64,000 bases of DNA, taken from positions 466,501 to 530,500 of the forward strand of contig CAJNDT010003480.1 of NCBI GenBank assembly GCA_905221615.1. Direction: 5' to 3'. This DNA is from Symbiodinium sp. CCMP2592 (Eukaryota; Sar; Dinophyceae; Suessiales; Symbiodiniaceae). The notes beneath the pieces were generated by a model. It saw only the letters and a list, made by a program, of their open reading frames with translations, was not told the DNA's origin and did no database searches. Below, one piece after another: positions 41,880 through 51,214 of this stretch (positions are counted from its first letter, which is position 1; each line of letters starts with the position of its first letter). The translations under genes were made by a program, and so were the position numbers.

Positions 41880-42010
41880 CGAAGCCTGAGGCAGGCTTCG
41901 TCAGCCTGACAGAGGCTGCTGTGAGGGAGCAAGACCATATTTCATGAATAAACTCGTTTCGCTGCAGGCGTTCTTTTTGGCACGCCCCTTTCTCTGCTTC
42001 TGCTTCACAG

Positions 42011-42121
42011 GTGGCGACGCAGTACTCTCACGAACGCCTCCTCTTCCCGGCAGGCAGGCTGATACTATGGTCCGTTAGTTGCGGAGTCCGTACTGTCGGT
42101 ACTGTCGTGAGCAACTCTTGA
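42011..42121 (+). CDS. Candidate terminal exon, 36 aa
   Basis: A strong acceptor (ctctgcttctgcttcacag), then VATQYSHERLLFPAGRLILW and SVSCGVRTVGTVVSNS, then TGA. May follow the 41673 island, but phase is unverified. Confidence 0.45.
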   Translation: MATQYSHERLLFPAGRLILWSVSCGVRTVGTVVSNS

Positions 42122-42500
42122 TCTGGCGACGTTAGCGGAATCCTCAGGTGGGAAAAAGACTGACAAGTGAAGAGAGGCGATGTGTGTGTTTTGGCCCACC
42201 TGAACACGCAAAACGAGCACCAACAAACATTGCAGCTGTCAGCCCCGAGATGTGTGGCACAAAAACTATCCGATAATGTTCTTCCCCCAGATCTGTGTTT
42301 TAACTACTGAGGCCCATCAACCCTACACCTTATTGTAGATCCTTTATCCCTATTCAACTTTCTGAAACCCCCACAGTATGCTGTTTCTAGCGACGCAATA
42401 TGTGCATCTCAAAGTCACAAGGCCGAGCCTGGAACCAAAAGCAACTGCAAACCTCGAAGATCGTGGACCAGGAACCCTGGTGGAGCCATAAAATATTTCA

Positions 42501-42600
42501 GAGGCTCCATATATTCTACCATTATGGAATTAGGTCCCTGAAACCATAAGATGGTCTTTTGAGACCTAATCTCATAGTGGTAGCATGTATGGGGCCTTTG
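42501..42600. mobile_element. Single-copy palindromic element
   Basis: The ends AGGCTCCATATATTCTACCA and TGGTAGCATGTATGGGGCCT are inverted and imperfect, with a second inner pair 'ggaattaggtc' / 'gacctaatctc'. MITE-like, about 100 bp. Confidence 0.65.
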
Positions 42601-43080
42601 GGATAGTGGACAGTATATGCAGACTATGATTTACAAGAGTTGCTATGGAGTTACTATAAGGGACCGTGAAACAGGGGTAAACCGTCCCCATAATAGTTGG
42701 CTAAGGTCTAGTAGAGGCTAGGAAGATGCCTGGAAGGCCACTCCAAGTTCAATCGCTGTGGCAGGCGCAGGGGGGGAAGGATGTAAGGCTACAGGGGCGG
42801 CTCGGGAGGCAATTCTCCGAAGGCAAGCCATGAGCTCAAACCTTTACAGAATCTTCTCAGGCTTCACGAGGAGGGCTCGGTTCAGCCCTGATTCGTTTGT
42901 TTTCATCCTATAAACCCTGAACCCCCTACTGAACCTAAAACCCCCACGAAGCTCTGAAACTCTTGAACTCCTGGGACCCTATAACCCTAAACCCCGCAGC
43001 CCCAAGCCGCAAAAACCCTGAACCCTTGTGAAAATTCTTAAATCCTTATTGTAGCCCTTATAGTGACCTATTCACTAACT
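42600..43080. other. No clear gene
   Basis: Unique sequence to 42900, then degenerate AAACCCT motifs (42905-43020). Confidence 0.4.
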
Positions 43081-43089
43081 TTCTTACAG

Positions 43090-43171
43090 AAGCCCAGAGG
43101 TGCAGCAGTACCTCATTGCTTATCAGTGGCCTGCTTGCGTGGAGTCGGTGGCATCCCAAGGCTCGGCTTAG
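43090..43171 (+). CDS. Candidate exon (PEVQQYLIAYQWPACVES)
   Basis: The acceptor 'taactttcttacag' is good. One frame reads SPEVQQYLIAYQWPACVESV then ASQGSA and TAG; another is open to 43239 but is less natural. Confidence 0.4.
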
Positions 43172-43618
43172 GAGTTCCTTCCCAGCCCTGGGCTCCCCGA
43201 AGAGAAGGGGTTACCGGGCTCTTGTTAAGGAAGTTGTAGTATATATACGTAGTCATAGCAAAGAAACAAACCTTATATTACTTACTGTAGATCCCTATTG
43301 TGGTAACTTACAGTACACTCCTTAACAAGAACCAAGCTTAGGTCTTAGGGTTGATACTAGCAGTTCTAGGCATAGGAATAGTTTAATTAATCGTGATACT
43401 AATTGTAGTGGTAACAATGGCTACGAATTATAACCATTGTAGTTTATAATATACTAGTAGTAACAACGATAATAGTGATGCCCAAGATTTCGGTTGTTTT
43501 TGTTGGATTCTCATCAGCCCGTATTGTGTCTCAGGATTTCTTATTGCAGTTATACAAAAGCAGACCTCTTCCCTTCAAGAAGCAAACTAACTAGTATATT
43601 TTCTGATGATTCAGGACC

Positions 43619-43699
43619 ATGGGTTCGGCCGTTGCGTCTTTCATGTGCGCCGGTGAGCAGGGTAACAAGGATCGGTGGCATGAATCTAACCCAGCTTAG
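43619..43699 (+). CDS. Small ORF or first exon with myristoylation-type N-terminus
   Basis: 'gattcag|gaccATGG' puts an AG acceptor 4 nt upstream and a good start context. Reads MGSAVASFMCAGEQGNKDRW then HESNPA and TAG. MGSAVASF and a nearby Cys resemble N-myristoylation plus palmitoylation signals. An internal G|GTAACA could be a donor. Confidence 0.35.
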   Translation: MGSAVASFMCAGEQGNKDRWHESNPA

Positions 43700-44399
43700 G
43701 GCTTTGGCCGGGAGAGCTCAAGTGCCTAAGTAGCAGAGCGGCCTGAACTCAGGTACCAGTCCTATTCTCTTGAGGTTCTTATTACAAACCGAGACCAAGA
43801 TATGTACCCCGACGCCGAGCTAATTCTTCAAGCCCCTATCGTCGTCCCTGCACTTGGCCTTAAAACCTTGTTCTAGATCCCTTCAAGAAGCCTTGGAAGG
43901 AATCCTGTAGCGAACCTTTATAATTATGAAGAGAGAGGTGCCAAGCAGCCGGCTGCCAGGGGCTGGGCCCTTGGTGCTTTGGGGAATCTTCATGTTTAGG
44001 GTTTAGGATCTAGGTGGCATCGCTGATGAGGTTCCGTAGTATTGGGAACCTTGCTTTTTTGAAGCATTCGTCGGATCCCTCGGACTTAGCAAGCAGACGG
44101 GGCATGAAGGTCGTTGAAAGGAAAGCTGAACATGAGCTCTGTTAGGTCGTTTGCGTGGTCATGTATTCATCGTCTGCATCAGGCAGCGAGTCCTGCTTCT
44201 CCACACCCAGCAGGCAGGATTGAGAGAGTTCAAGTGCGCTGTCCGTTGGGGCGAAGCAAGGTGGGTGGTTGTGAGCGTGGGGGTTTAGGGCTTGTGGCCG
44301 CAGGTTGAGGAACTGGTGCCGGTAGATTGCCGCTTCTTTTCCGGCGAAACCCGCGAAAGAACCCGAGGACGCGAAAGCAAGGCCTACGTAACCGCAAAT

Positions 44400-44530
44400 C
44401 CCAAGCCCTAAAGCCCATAGACCCTAAATATTAAACCCTATAGGACCTACGAGCCCTGGCCCTTCAAGGCCCTAAGCCCTACAATCCCAACCCTCAACCC
44501 AAACAGCCCTAAAGCCCTAAGCCCAAAGTC
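44400..44530. repeat. AAACCCT/AAGCCCT telomere-like block
   Basis: Degenerate CCCTAAA and CCCTAAGCCC units. Confidence 0.8.
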
Positions 44531-44643
44531 AAGATCTTAAAGGAACCCCGGATCTTCCAGCAGCCGCAAGCTCGCACCGGGCGCGAGGTGCAAGCAGCCG
44601 ACCACACCGCCGAGCACACCCGGGCCGAAGGCATCGGCAATAC
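44528..44643 (+). CDS. Candidate exon (VKILKEPRIFQQPQARTGRE)
   Basis: An open frame reading VKILKEPRIFQQPQARTGRE then VQAADHTAEHTRAEGIG: charged and helical. Smaller charged islands precede it (ERKAEHEL at about 44120, VEELVP at about 44305 before a GTAGAT donor, AKPAKEPEDAKA near 44345). Confidence 0.45.
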
Positions 44644-44669
44644 GGGGCCCTCATATAGTCCTGATCCCT

Positions 44670-44672
44670 ACA

Positions 44673-44704
<32 letters not shown>

Positions 44705-44736
44705 GGCGATTATAGGTGTGTGTGTGTGTGTGTGTA

Positions 44737-44789
<53 letters not shown>

Positions 44790-44822
44790 GTTTATGTATG
44801 TATGTATGTATGTATGTACATA
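44670..44822. repeat. (TA)n/(TG)n/(TATG)n microsatellite
   Basis: TA run, TG run, TA run and TATG run in series. Confidence 0.95.
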
Positions 44823-45107
44823 GTAGAAGTTATGGCATAACCGCCGCCTTAAGGATGTGCCCTGGGTGGGGATGTCGGACTTTCGGCCCGGTAGATCTTG
44901 GGACTCGGTCAGGTTGATTTTTGGCAACCACGACATCCCACTTCCATTATGGTTTAGGGGTTCACGAATGTTAGATCTGGACATGAAAGTTATACATAAA
45001 TACATGTTTGTATGTATACATATGTATATGTTGTGTGTATATATATGTTCATTGATTTACACGAATATTCGCTCTGAGGTTTTAAGGACTCCGCTGATTT
45101 CTTTCAG

Positions 45108-45168
45108 CCCCAGAGCCCCAACAGCTCCACGCGCAGGCAGGCTGCCAAAGCCCAGGCCGGCATCGTCC
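45108..45168 (+). CDS. Candidate exon (PQSPNSSTRRQAAKAQAGIV)
   Basis: A strong acceptor (gctgatttctttcag), then PQSPNSSTRRQAAKAQAGIV. The frame stays open into downstream 'ccttaaagggatctataagg' repeats, so the donor is not fixed. Confidence 0.4.
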
Positions 45169-45184
45169 TGTTTTGGGAAATCTT

Positions 45185-45440
45185 ACGGTTCCTGAAAGGG
45201 TTCCTTAAGGGGCTCCTTAAAGGGATCTATAAGGGATCTTTAGTGGTTTGGGGTTTCGGGTCTGCTTGGGGAATCATGGGACTTAGGGTTCCTTAAAGGG
45301 GTTCATGAAAGTGATCTATAAGGGATCTACAAAGGTTTGGGGTTTAGGGTCTACTGGGACATTTAGAAACTAGGGTTAGGAATAAGGTGCTGTACCTATA
45401 CTTATAACTCCACTTAAGGTACTTATAACCTCATTTACTG
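45185..45440. repeat. CTTAAAGGGATCTATAAGGG oligo repeats with a rearranged family-A MITE
   Basis: Repeated 'cttaaagggatctataagg' motifs, then 'ggaatcatgggacttagg' and (45357-45439) 'gaaactagggttaggaataa' / 'ggtacttataacctcattta', pieces of a disrupted family-A element. Confidence 0.65.
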
Positions 45441-46506
45441 GTGGGGCCTCAGCGATGGCATGGAGTGCAGGTTTGATTGAAATTAGGTGTAAGCTCAGGG
45501 TTTCCAGGCGGCACAGTGAAGGTTGCTCGGATGTGGCGGTCGTTTTGCAAGAGCTTATATAGGGGCGTGGGCGCTTAGGGATTGGGGGTTTAGGGGTTTA
45601 GGGTTTAGGGGCTGTTTCGACACAACCACAGGGAAAAGGAGGAATGATGCTGAAGCATGTCGGGGGGGAGCTGTCAAATTCCGCTCTGGGATGTACCTTC
45701 GATTGTCATCCGTTTAGTTTTATACCCCGCCGTAAAGTGGAGGCACTTTGCTCGGATGGATGGCGCTTGCCTCAGAGCGACAGACATTCTCATCCGCAAG
45801 AATGTTTCAGTTTGTCCATTACGCGATCTTGGAGTCCACAACATAGCAATGCTTTGTCATTCTGGGAGGCTTTCGTTTCACGGGCGGGGCTTTGGTGAAA
45901 AGTAAGGGTCGGACAAAGAGCAAAGGACAGTGCAAACTTACTGGAAACAGCATCGTTCCTTGGATCCTCGCCTCTTCCGTGCGTTGCTCGAACTGGCTGC
46001 GGCGTCACTGTATCGCGTGGATTCGTAGATCGGCTGGGATTCAGATTTCCGCAGGAGCTCGCCTCTGACCGCGGAAGCAGCTGACACTTCATAAGAGAAA
46101 GTGAAGCCGTATCAGTGGCAACATGATTTGGCACAACACTCGGAAAGCTAGCCAAGGTAGCAACACCGCAAACAGTAAAGATACCGTAGCGGTTGTCGTC
46201 TGCGCATGGTCAAATCAAGTGTTCTGCAAGCCTGAGCCTTGAGCCATGCAGTCTTTCACCCCGTCCCCCGTTTATTCCCTGTGGTGTAACATACTGCCCT
46301 GATGGTCCTGGATCAAACAAAACACCGAGAGACCTCAGCCAGTTAGTAGGCGGATGATCAATCGCAGTTGTCGTGCATCGGATCCAAGGTTCTAAGCAAC
46401 GCTCCTTGCACCACCGAGGCCGAGGCTACCCCGTGCTCCACGCCACAGCGCTTTCCGCGCGCCAGGGAGGCCGGGGTTGGGGCTCGGAGGGGCTGAGACT
46501 GTTAAA

Positions 46507-46592
46507 GGGTTCCCTCCATCTACCCTCTATTAGACCCTAAATGCCCCTTATTTGGGACCATATACCCCTATTTGAGGGTACAAGGAGTGTCT
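46507..46592. repeat. Dispersed repeat family F
   Basis: 'ccctccatctaccctctatt' to 'cctatttgagggtacaagga', opposite in orientation to the 15412 copy. Confidence 0.85.
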
Positions 46593-46764
46593 TGGTTATG
46601 TAGGATTTAGGATGGGTTAGGGGTTTAGGCTTCAGGGTATAGGGTTGAGTATTCAGTGTTTCGGCTTTAGTATTAGGGCTTAGGGCTTAGATTTAGCGCT
46701 ATGTATAGTACAGGCTTGGGCAAGGGGTTTCCTATAGGCGTACTCTGAGGTACATGAGTACATA

Positions 46765-46850
46765 CTATACCTGGACCCCCAAAGTATGTAGAACACTAGC
46801 CTTTAGGTATTGGGCCATTATTTTACCTACTTTGGGGGTTTAGGTATAGG
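46765..46850. mobile_element. Single-copy palindromic element
   Basis: The ends CTATACCTGGACCCCCAAAG and CTTTGGGGGTTTAGGTATAG form a clean inverted repeat of about 23 bp. Confidence 0.75.
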
Positions 46851-47248
46851 CACATGGAGCCCCAGGGAGAGCTGAGAAAAGCGCCAAAAGGGCTACTAGA
46901 AGGGGTTTTGTCTGGGTTTCGGGTTTGGGGTTCTAGGGTCTTCTGCGTTGTTTATTGGATGTTTCTATACGGGCTGTATAACAGAGTGTTTACAAGTCTT
47001 TTATGGGATGAATGGGATGATATATAAGGCCGTTTAAGGATTGTATAATGCGTTTCGGGTTCCTTTTCAAGACAAGCTGCATACTCGAGCCTTTGCGCCG
47101 ACACCAGCTGTAACAAGTAACGCTTACGACTATGTCCTAACAGCCCTCAACCCTCAAGGCAAAACCCTCAACCCTAAACCCCCAAGCCTAAAACCTAAAC
47201 CCCAAAGCCCAGACCCAATAACCCCTAAGCCCTCTGCAGCGAAAGCAG

Positions 47249-47340
47249 ATGCCTGAGAAGTCTTGCCAGGTGCAGGGCGCCGCTCCCTTCGAGTCGTTAC
47301 CGGCGCAGATCTCCTCACCCTCCACGGAGGCACGGCAGGA
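47249..47340 (+). CDS. Candidate exon (MPEKSCQVQGAAPFESLPAQ)
   Basis: After 'gcgaaagcag', reads MPEKSCQVQGAAPFESLPAQ then ISSPSTEARQ. Bounded by telomere-like repeats on both sides. Splice ends uncertain. Confidence 0.35.
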
Positions 47341-47483
47341 GTCTTGGGGTTTAGGGTGGTGGAGTTTAAGGGTTTGTTCCATCTAATTTTGGGGGCTTTC
47401 TGGTGGTTTTAATAGCCAATCCTGCCGAAGAGGACTCGAAGAGGACTTTCGGGGATTCGGTGGGAAGGGCCAAGGATGTTTAG

Positions 47484-47543
47484 TTCTTCGACAACAAGCT
47501 GAAAAATGCAGAAGGACTCGAAGAAGCCATGCAGACTGCAGAT
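47484..47543 (+). CDS. Coiled-coil exon, 20 codons
   Basis: After 'ggatgtttag' the frame reads FFDNKLKNAEGLEEAMQTAD and ends exactly at a GTGGGT donor, phase 0. A neighbouring frame is also open further downstream, but this one has the best boundary fit. Confidence 0.5.
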
Positions 47544-47763
47544 GTGGGTTGTCCATGCCGCACAGGTCGTCTACGCAGAGAGAGTGCCAGCACGACCGTC
47601 GTTGCCAGCCACACCTGAGGCATCCGCGTTGCAGAGGGAGCAGTTCCTGTAAAGCAGTTCCTGGTTGGTCTGGCAGGACTACTGCTGCATCTTGCAGAAG
47701 ACTTCAACAAGAGCTTGACATCTTATTATATTACTGGAACTTATGCTATACTATACACGACAC

Positions 47764-47796
47764 TATATATATATACCTATAAACATATATACATAT

Positions 47797-47832
<36 letters not shown>

Positions 47833-47885
47833 CGGCGTAATGATATATATATATATATATATGTATATATAGGTATATACACATA
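47764..47885. repeat. (TA)n/(TACA)n microsatellite
   Basis: TA runs interrupted by 'tcggcgtaatga'. Confidence 0.95.
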
Positions 47886-47923
47886 TGTTGTCTCTCAGCA
47901 TGGTCTTGTGAGATCTCTGCCAG

Positions 47924-47995
47924 GGCCGAGAGCCCAGCGCCAGTCCGCCTCGCAGCCCCCCAGGCTTGCGGCACCTGGGGACCCTTTGCCCATAG
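47924..47995 (+). CDS. Exon with canonical splice sites (AESPAPVRLAAPQACGTWGP)
   Basis: Acceptor 'gatctctgccag' and donor ATAG|GTAAGG. The frame reads AESPAPVRLAAPQACGTWGP then FAH. Good consensus at both ends in a region otherwise full of repeats. Confidence 0.55.
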   Translation, partial: GREPSASPPRSPPGLRHLGTLCP

Positions 47996-48090
47996 GTAAG
48001 GTAACTATACTTGGGTTCCTTAAAGGGTTCCTTAAGGGGCTCGTTTTCAAGGGTTCCATCAGAGATCTGCAGGGGTTTAGGGTGAAAGTC

Positions 48091-48205
48091 TACTTGGAGG
48101 ATCATGGGACTTAGTAACTAGGGTTATAAATAAGGTAGCTATACTTATAACTACAGTTGGGGGTACTTATAACCTTACTTACTAAGTCCCATGATCCTCC
48201 AAGTA
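48091..48205. mobile_element. MITE family A, reference copy
   Basis: Perfect ends CTTGGAGGATCATGGGACTT and AAGTCCCATGATCCTCCAAG inside TA flanks; 115 bp including both TAs. Confidence 0.95.
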
Positions 48206-48415
48206 GGTTGCGGCTGCACTTCATCTGGGTTCTTGTTAAGCAGTTTAATGCAAGCTACCATAACAATATGAGCTACCATAATCTGGAAGCCATATTATTA
48301 ACCATAGAGGTTGAGACTTCACTTCATGATCATGAGGGCCTCGAGAGTTTACGGCTTAAGATGGTGCTTGGTGGCTGTGAAGCTTACTAGTACATTCCGT
48401 GCTGCATCCTTCCAG

Positions 48416-48565
48416 ATGGAGTCCTTAGCATATCCAAGCCCTCCCACTTCTGAAATACTCTCATCGCTGGGTTTGGCCCATGGCTACGTACCAAGCCTAG
48501 TCGACTCTAGCCCAGACCCGGACAGTTCTTCATGTGCGTCTCTGGCAGCATCTGTCAAGCCATAG
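48416..48565 (+). CDS. Candidate exon, 49 aa, Ser/Pro-rich
   Basis: The acceptor 'gctgcatccttccag' directly precedes ATG. Reads MESLAYPSPPTSEILSSLGL then AHGYVPSLVDSSPDPDSSSC and ends TAG. Either a short gene with a spliced-leader site at the ATG or an exon. Confidence 0.5.
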   Translation: MESLAYPSPPTSEILSSLGLAHGYVPSLVDSSPDPDSSSCASLAASVKP

Positions 48566-48759
48566 ATAGAGGCCCAGCATTGAGCCCAATACAGAAGCCT
48601 GAACAAAAAACGATGGTGTTACGGTATATTGTAGATTCGGTTTTTTGTATACTGTTCCATTTTAATGTTTATTATGGATATATATATATATATACATACA
48701 TACATATGTATGTTTTTCGGATCAAGGATCTAGACCCCCCCCAAAGCTGCTCATGGCAG

Positions 48760-48836
48760 GCAGTGGAGTGCAGACGTCAAGGCCAGCCGAGCTTGAACAA
48801 ATCACTTCCCAACGCTCCGAATTGGCGACGTTTCTG
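48760..48836 (+). CDS. Candidate exon (SRPAELEQITSQRSELATFL)
   Basis: Bounded by 'tcatggcag' and a GTGGGG donor. Reads SGVQT then SRPAELEQITSQRSELATFL, helical. Another frame is open but less coil-like. Confidence 0.45.
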
Positions 48837-48932
48837 GTGGGGTGATCTGATTAGTGATACTAGTACTTCTGGAATGCCGGATTCGACGAGCACTAAAAAT
48901 CCAGGAGTTTAGTCACACAAGTACTGATGAAT

Positions 48933-49034
48933 ATCGGCAGTTTCGAGACCCTATACCACAGAGAGGAGCCTCAAGAGAAGCCATCGGACAGTCTTATGCA
49001 GGCCCCTGTAGATGCAGACTTGCACCAAAAGTGA
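48933..49034 (+). CDS. Candidate terminal exon (REEPQEKPSDSLMQAPVDAD)
   Basis: Reads IGSFETLYHREEPQEKPSDS then LMQAPVDADLHQK and TGA. Charged, disordered composition. Confidence 0.4.
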   Translation: MGSFETLYHREEPQEKPSDSLMQAPVDADLHQK

Positions 49035-49118
49035 CAACTTGCGGCTGCTGACAATATCAAGTCTAGTATACCCGGAAACCCTAGTCTAGCCATTCAGGCC
49101 CCTACATTGGGTCAAGTA

Positions 49119-49226
49119 CCCAGAGAGCCCAATACCCCTTAATTAAGGAATATGGCCTAAATTAAAACATGAATCCCCTTATTATTTAAGGTATATTCCT
49201 TAATTCAGGGGTATGGGGCTCTCTTG
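49119..49226. mobile_element. MITE family B copy
   Basis: The ends are CCAGAGAGCCCAATACCCCT and AGGGGTATGGGGCTCTCTTGG's first 20 bases; subterminal 'ttaattaaggaatat' / 'atattccttaatt'. Unexpanded. Confidence 0.85.
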
Positions 49227-49296
49227 GTAGCCTTTCGCAGCGACCTGGCGAGGTCGGACCTAGCTGATTCCGCTTGCACGCAAGGCTCGGGACTGC

Positions 49297-49389
49297 TGAT
49301 GATAGAAATCCTGCATGACCCATAATAAGGAATCTAACATAATTCCCATAGTTTAGGGTCATTAAGGTACTGCAGGATTTATATCATCA
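49297..49389. mobile_element. Single-copy palindromic element
   Basis: The ends TGATGATAGAAATCCTGCAT and TGCAGGATTTATATCATCA are inverted; inner pair 'catgaccc' / 'gggtcatt'. Confidence 0.7.
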
Positions 49390-49500
49390 ACCGAAGCACT
49401 CGAATTTTCGGGGTTAGGGACGGCGCTGCAAGTGACAGGGCCCGGCACCGACCAGACGTGAACTCATGCATCGATTCTCTTCACAGCATCTCTAAGTAGG

Positions 49501-49590
49501 GTTTCGGGACATTTTACAATTTCCCTTGTTGGGCTTAAGAGGATCTTTTCTACTAATAGTTTTCAAAGGCTTCAAAAGCACCTCCTAGAT
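49501..49590. repeat. Dispersed repeat family H
   Basis: 'cgggacattttacaatttcc', 'gggcttaagaggatct' and 'aaaagcacctcctag' in the same order as the other copies. Confidence 0.8.
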
Positions 49591-49637
49591 CTCCTTAACA
49601 AAACCTCCACACGCCCCCTGGGCCTTTTGAGGCGCAG

Positions 49638-49745
49638 GAGTCCTGCTGGACTTCCTCACGAGTCTGCTCTACACCATGAAGCGACCCTCGAAGGCCGCCT
49701 TTGGGCATCAGCTGTTGGAAGTCATGGCGAAGGAAATCTTTGCGA
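49638..49745 (+). CDS. Exon (LLDFLTSLLYTMKRPSKAAF)
   Basis: After 'gaggcgcag' the frame reads VLLDFLTSLLYTMKRPSKAA then FGHQLLEVMAKEIFAILAW. An upstream in-frame TGA (49628) means it must be spliced on or start at the internal Met (49676). Strong protein-like composition; no family recognised. Confidence 0.5.
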
Positions 49746-50039
49746 TTCTGGCATGGTCTGTGTCTCTCGGTTTAGGGTTTAGGGTCTCTCTTTCTCGCTC
49801 TTTATTTGGGCCAAGATTGAAGCACCCGAGGCAGCCAAGTGCAGGCAGCCTTTGCATTCAGCGAATATACTCTACTGTAGCTTTGGTGCTATACTCTAAA
49901 TTCCTTGAATCTAGTATAACCCAAGTGCTCCATAATACTATACGATAGCTACAGCTATAAGAGCTATCCTCAAGATACGATAACCCTAAACCCCAGTGTT
50001 TCAAGCAAACCTACTACACTATAGACGAAGCAAGCCCTG

Positions 50040-50110
50040 AACCCTAAACCCTTAAACCCCTACACCCTAACCCCCTAAACCCTAAACCCCCTAAACCCTA
50101 ACCCTTCAAA
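50040..50110. repeat. AAACCCT telomere-like block
   Basis: About nine CCCTAAA/CCCCTAAA units. Confidence 0.9.
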
Positions 50111-50139
50111 GCCCTAACATTTGATGTCATCCAGAGGCC

Positions 50140-50230
50140 CAACAGCAGTTCCTTTTTGAGATTATTTCATAAGATTCTAAATATGGAAATATGGACCCCG
50201 AAAAGGAACTACTTTGGGGCCTGAGGGCAG
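50140..50230. mobile_element. MITE family E, degraded left end
   Basis: The right end 'ggaactactttggggcctga' is good; the left end 'ccaacagcagttccttttt' is diverged. Confidence 0.65.
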
Positions 50231-50434
50231 CCTCGTGACTAAGTCGAGAGAATGAACCCTACTATAGATCCCTTGTAAACCTCTTTAAAGGAACCCCTTT
50301 AAAGGGAACCCTATTCTAATTACTAAGGCCCCTTATGCTGAACCCTTGTACTACCCTCATAGTAACCCTTATAGATTCCTTCTTAAGAACCCTTTAAGGA
50401 ACCCACAAAAGATTAGCATCCTTTAAGGGAGCCT

Positions 50435-50548
50435 TACTCGGAGGACCGTGGGACTTAGTAAGTAAGGTTATAAGTACCCTAATTGGAGTTACAAGTATAG
50501 TTACCTTATTTATCACCCTAGTTACTAAGTCCCATGATCCTCCAAGTA
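50435..50548. mobile_element. MITE family A, reverse orientation
   Basis: The ends TACTCGGAGGACCGTGGGAC and GTCCCATGATCCTCCAAGTA; the core is in the opposite order to the 48091 copy. A lone right half lies at 50608-50641. Confidence 0.9.
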
Positions 50549-50641
50549 GACTAAACCCTAAACCCCAATAGATCCCTTATGGAACCTGGAACCCTTGAAA
50601 AGCAGCCCCCTTAGTCACTAAGCCCCATGATCCTCCAAGTA

Positions 50642-50728
50642 CTGAGACCAGAAGAAGTCGAGGCAGACCGGCCGAGGGCCTGGGAGGATCCGAACAGCGA
50701 GGGCAGGTCCGAGGCGGCGCTTGCAGAG
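50642..50728 (+). CDS. Candidate exon (RPEEVEADRPRAWEDPNSEG)
   Basis: Immediately after a family-A half element. Reads LRPEEVEADRPRAWEDPNSE then GRSEAALAE. Internal AG sites (GTCGAG|GCAG, GGGCAG|GTCC) leave exact ends open. Confidence 0.45.
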
Positions 50729-50744
50729 TTTCTCTTTTGCTGCT

Positions 50745-50950
50745 GGTTTAGGGTTTAGGTTTACGGTTTAGGGTTTAGGGTTTTAGGGTTTTATAGGGTT
50801 TAGGGTTTTACAGGGTTTTATAGGCTTTTATAGGGTTTTTGGTAAACCCTAAACCTTAAAAGGGTTTATAGGGTTTGTGCTGCTGCCTTGACTTGGATGT
50901 TTCAAGTGGGTCGATTGCAACCGGAGGGTTTAGGGCTTAGGGTTTCGGGT
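50745..50950. repeat. TTTAGGG telomere-like block
   Basis: Imperfect GGGTTTTAGGG and GGGTTTTATAGGG units. Confidence 0.85.
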
Positions 50951-50970
50951 TTATAGGGCTTATATGCCAG

Positions 50971-51056
50971 AACCCTTCTTGTACCCTCAAATAGGGGTAT
51001 ATGGTCCCAAATAAGGGGCATTTAGAGTATAATAGAGGGTAGATGGAGGGTCTAGG
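50971..51056. repeat. Dispersed repeat family F
   Basis: 'cttcttgtaccctcaaatag' to 'gggtagatggagggtctagg'; same orientation as 15412. Confidence 0.85.
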
Positions 51057-51214
51057 TTGACTTGTATGTTTTAAGGGGGTCGATCAAGAACCTGCAACCG
51101 GTCTCGTTCGCCAGCCGAGTTTCCATAGTATAGAAACACACGGCCTTCGCAGTTTCCGACGGCTCAAGCCAGCTGCCTTGAAGTGTCGCGCCCTCGTCCT
51201 GTCAGCTCAGGGAG

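Noticed and set aside
45790-46155. 121-codon minus-strand frame
   Set aside because: No splice or start support and the plus strand is equally open; composition is not convincing.
51155-51172. GGCTCAAG upstream of the bicupin ATG as a spliced-leader relic
   Set aside because: Only the last 8 bases of the dinoflagellate spliced leader match; an 8-mer is expected by chance in 64 kb.
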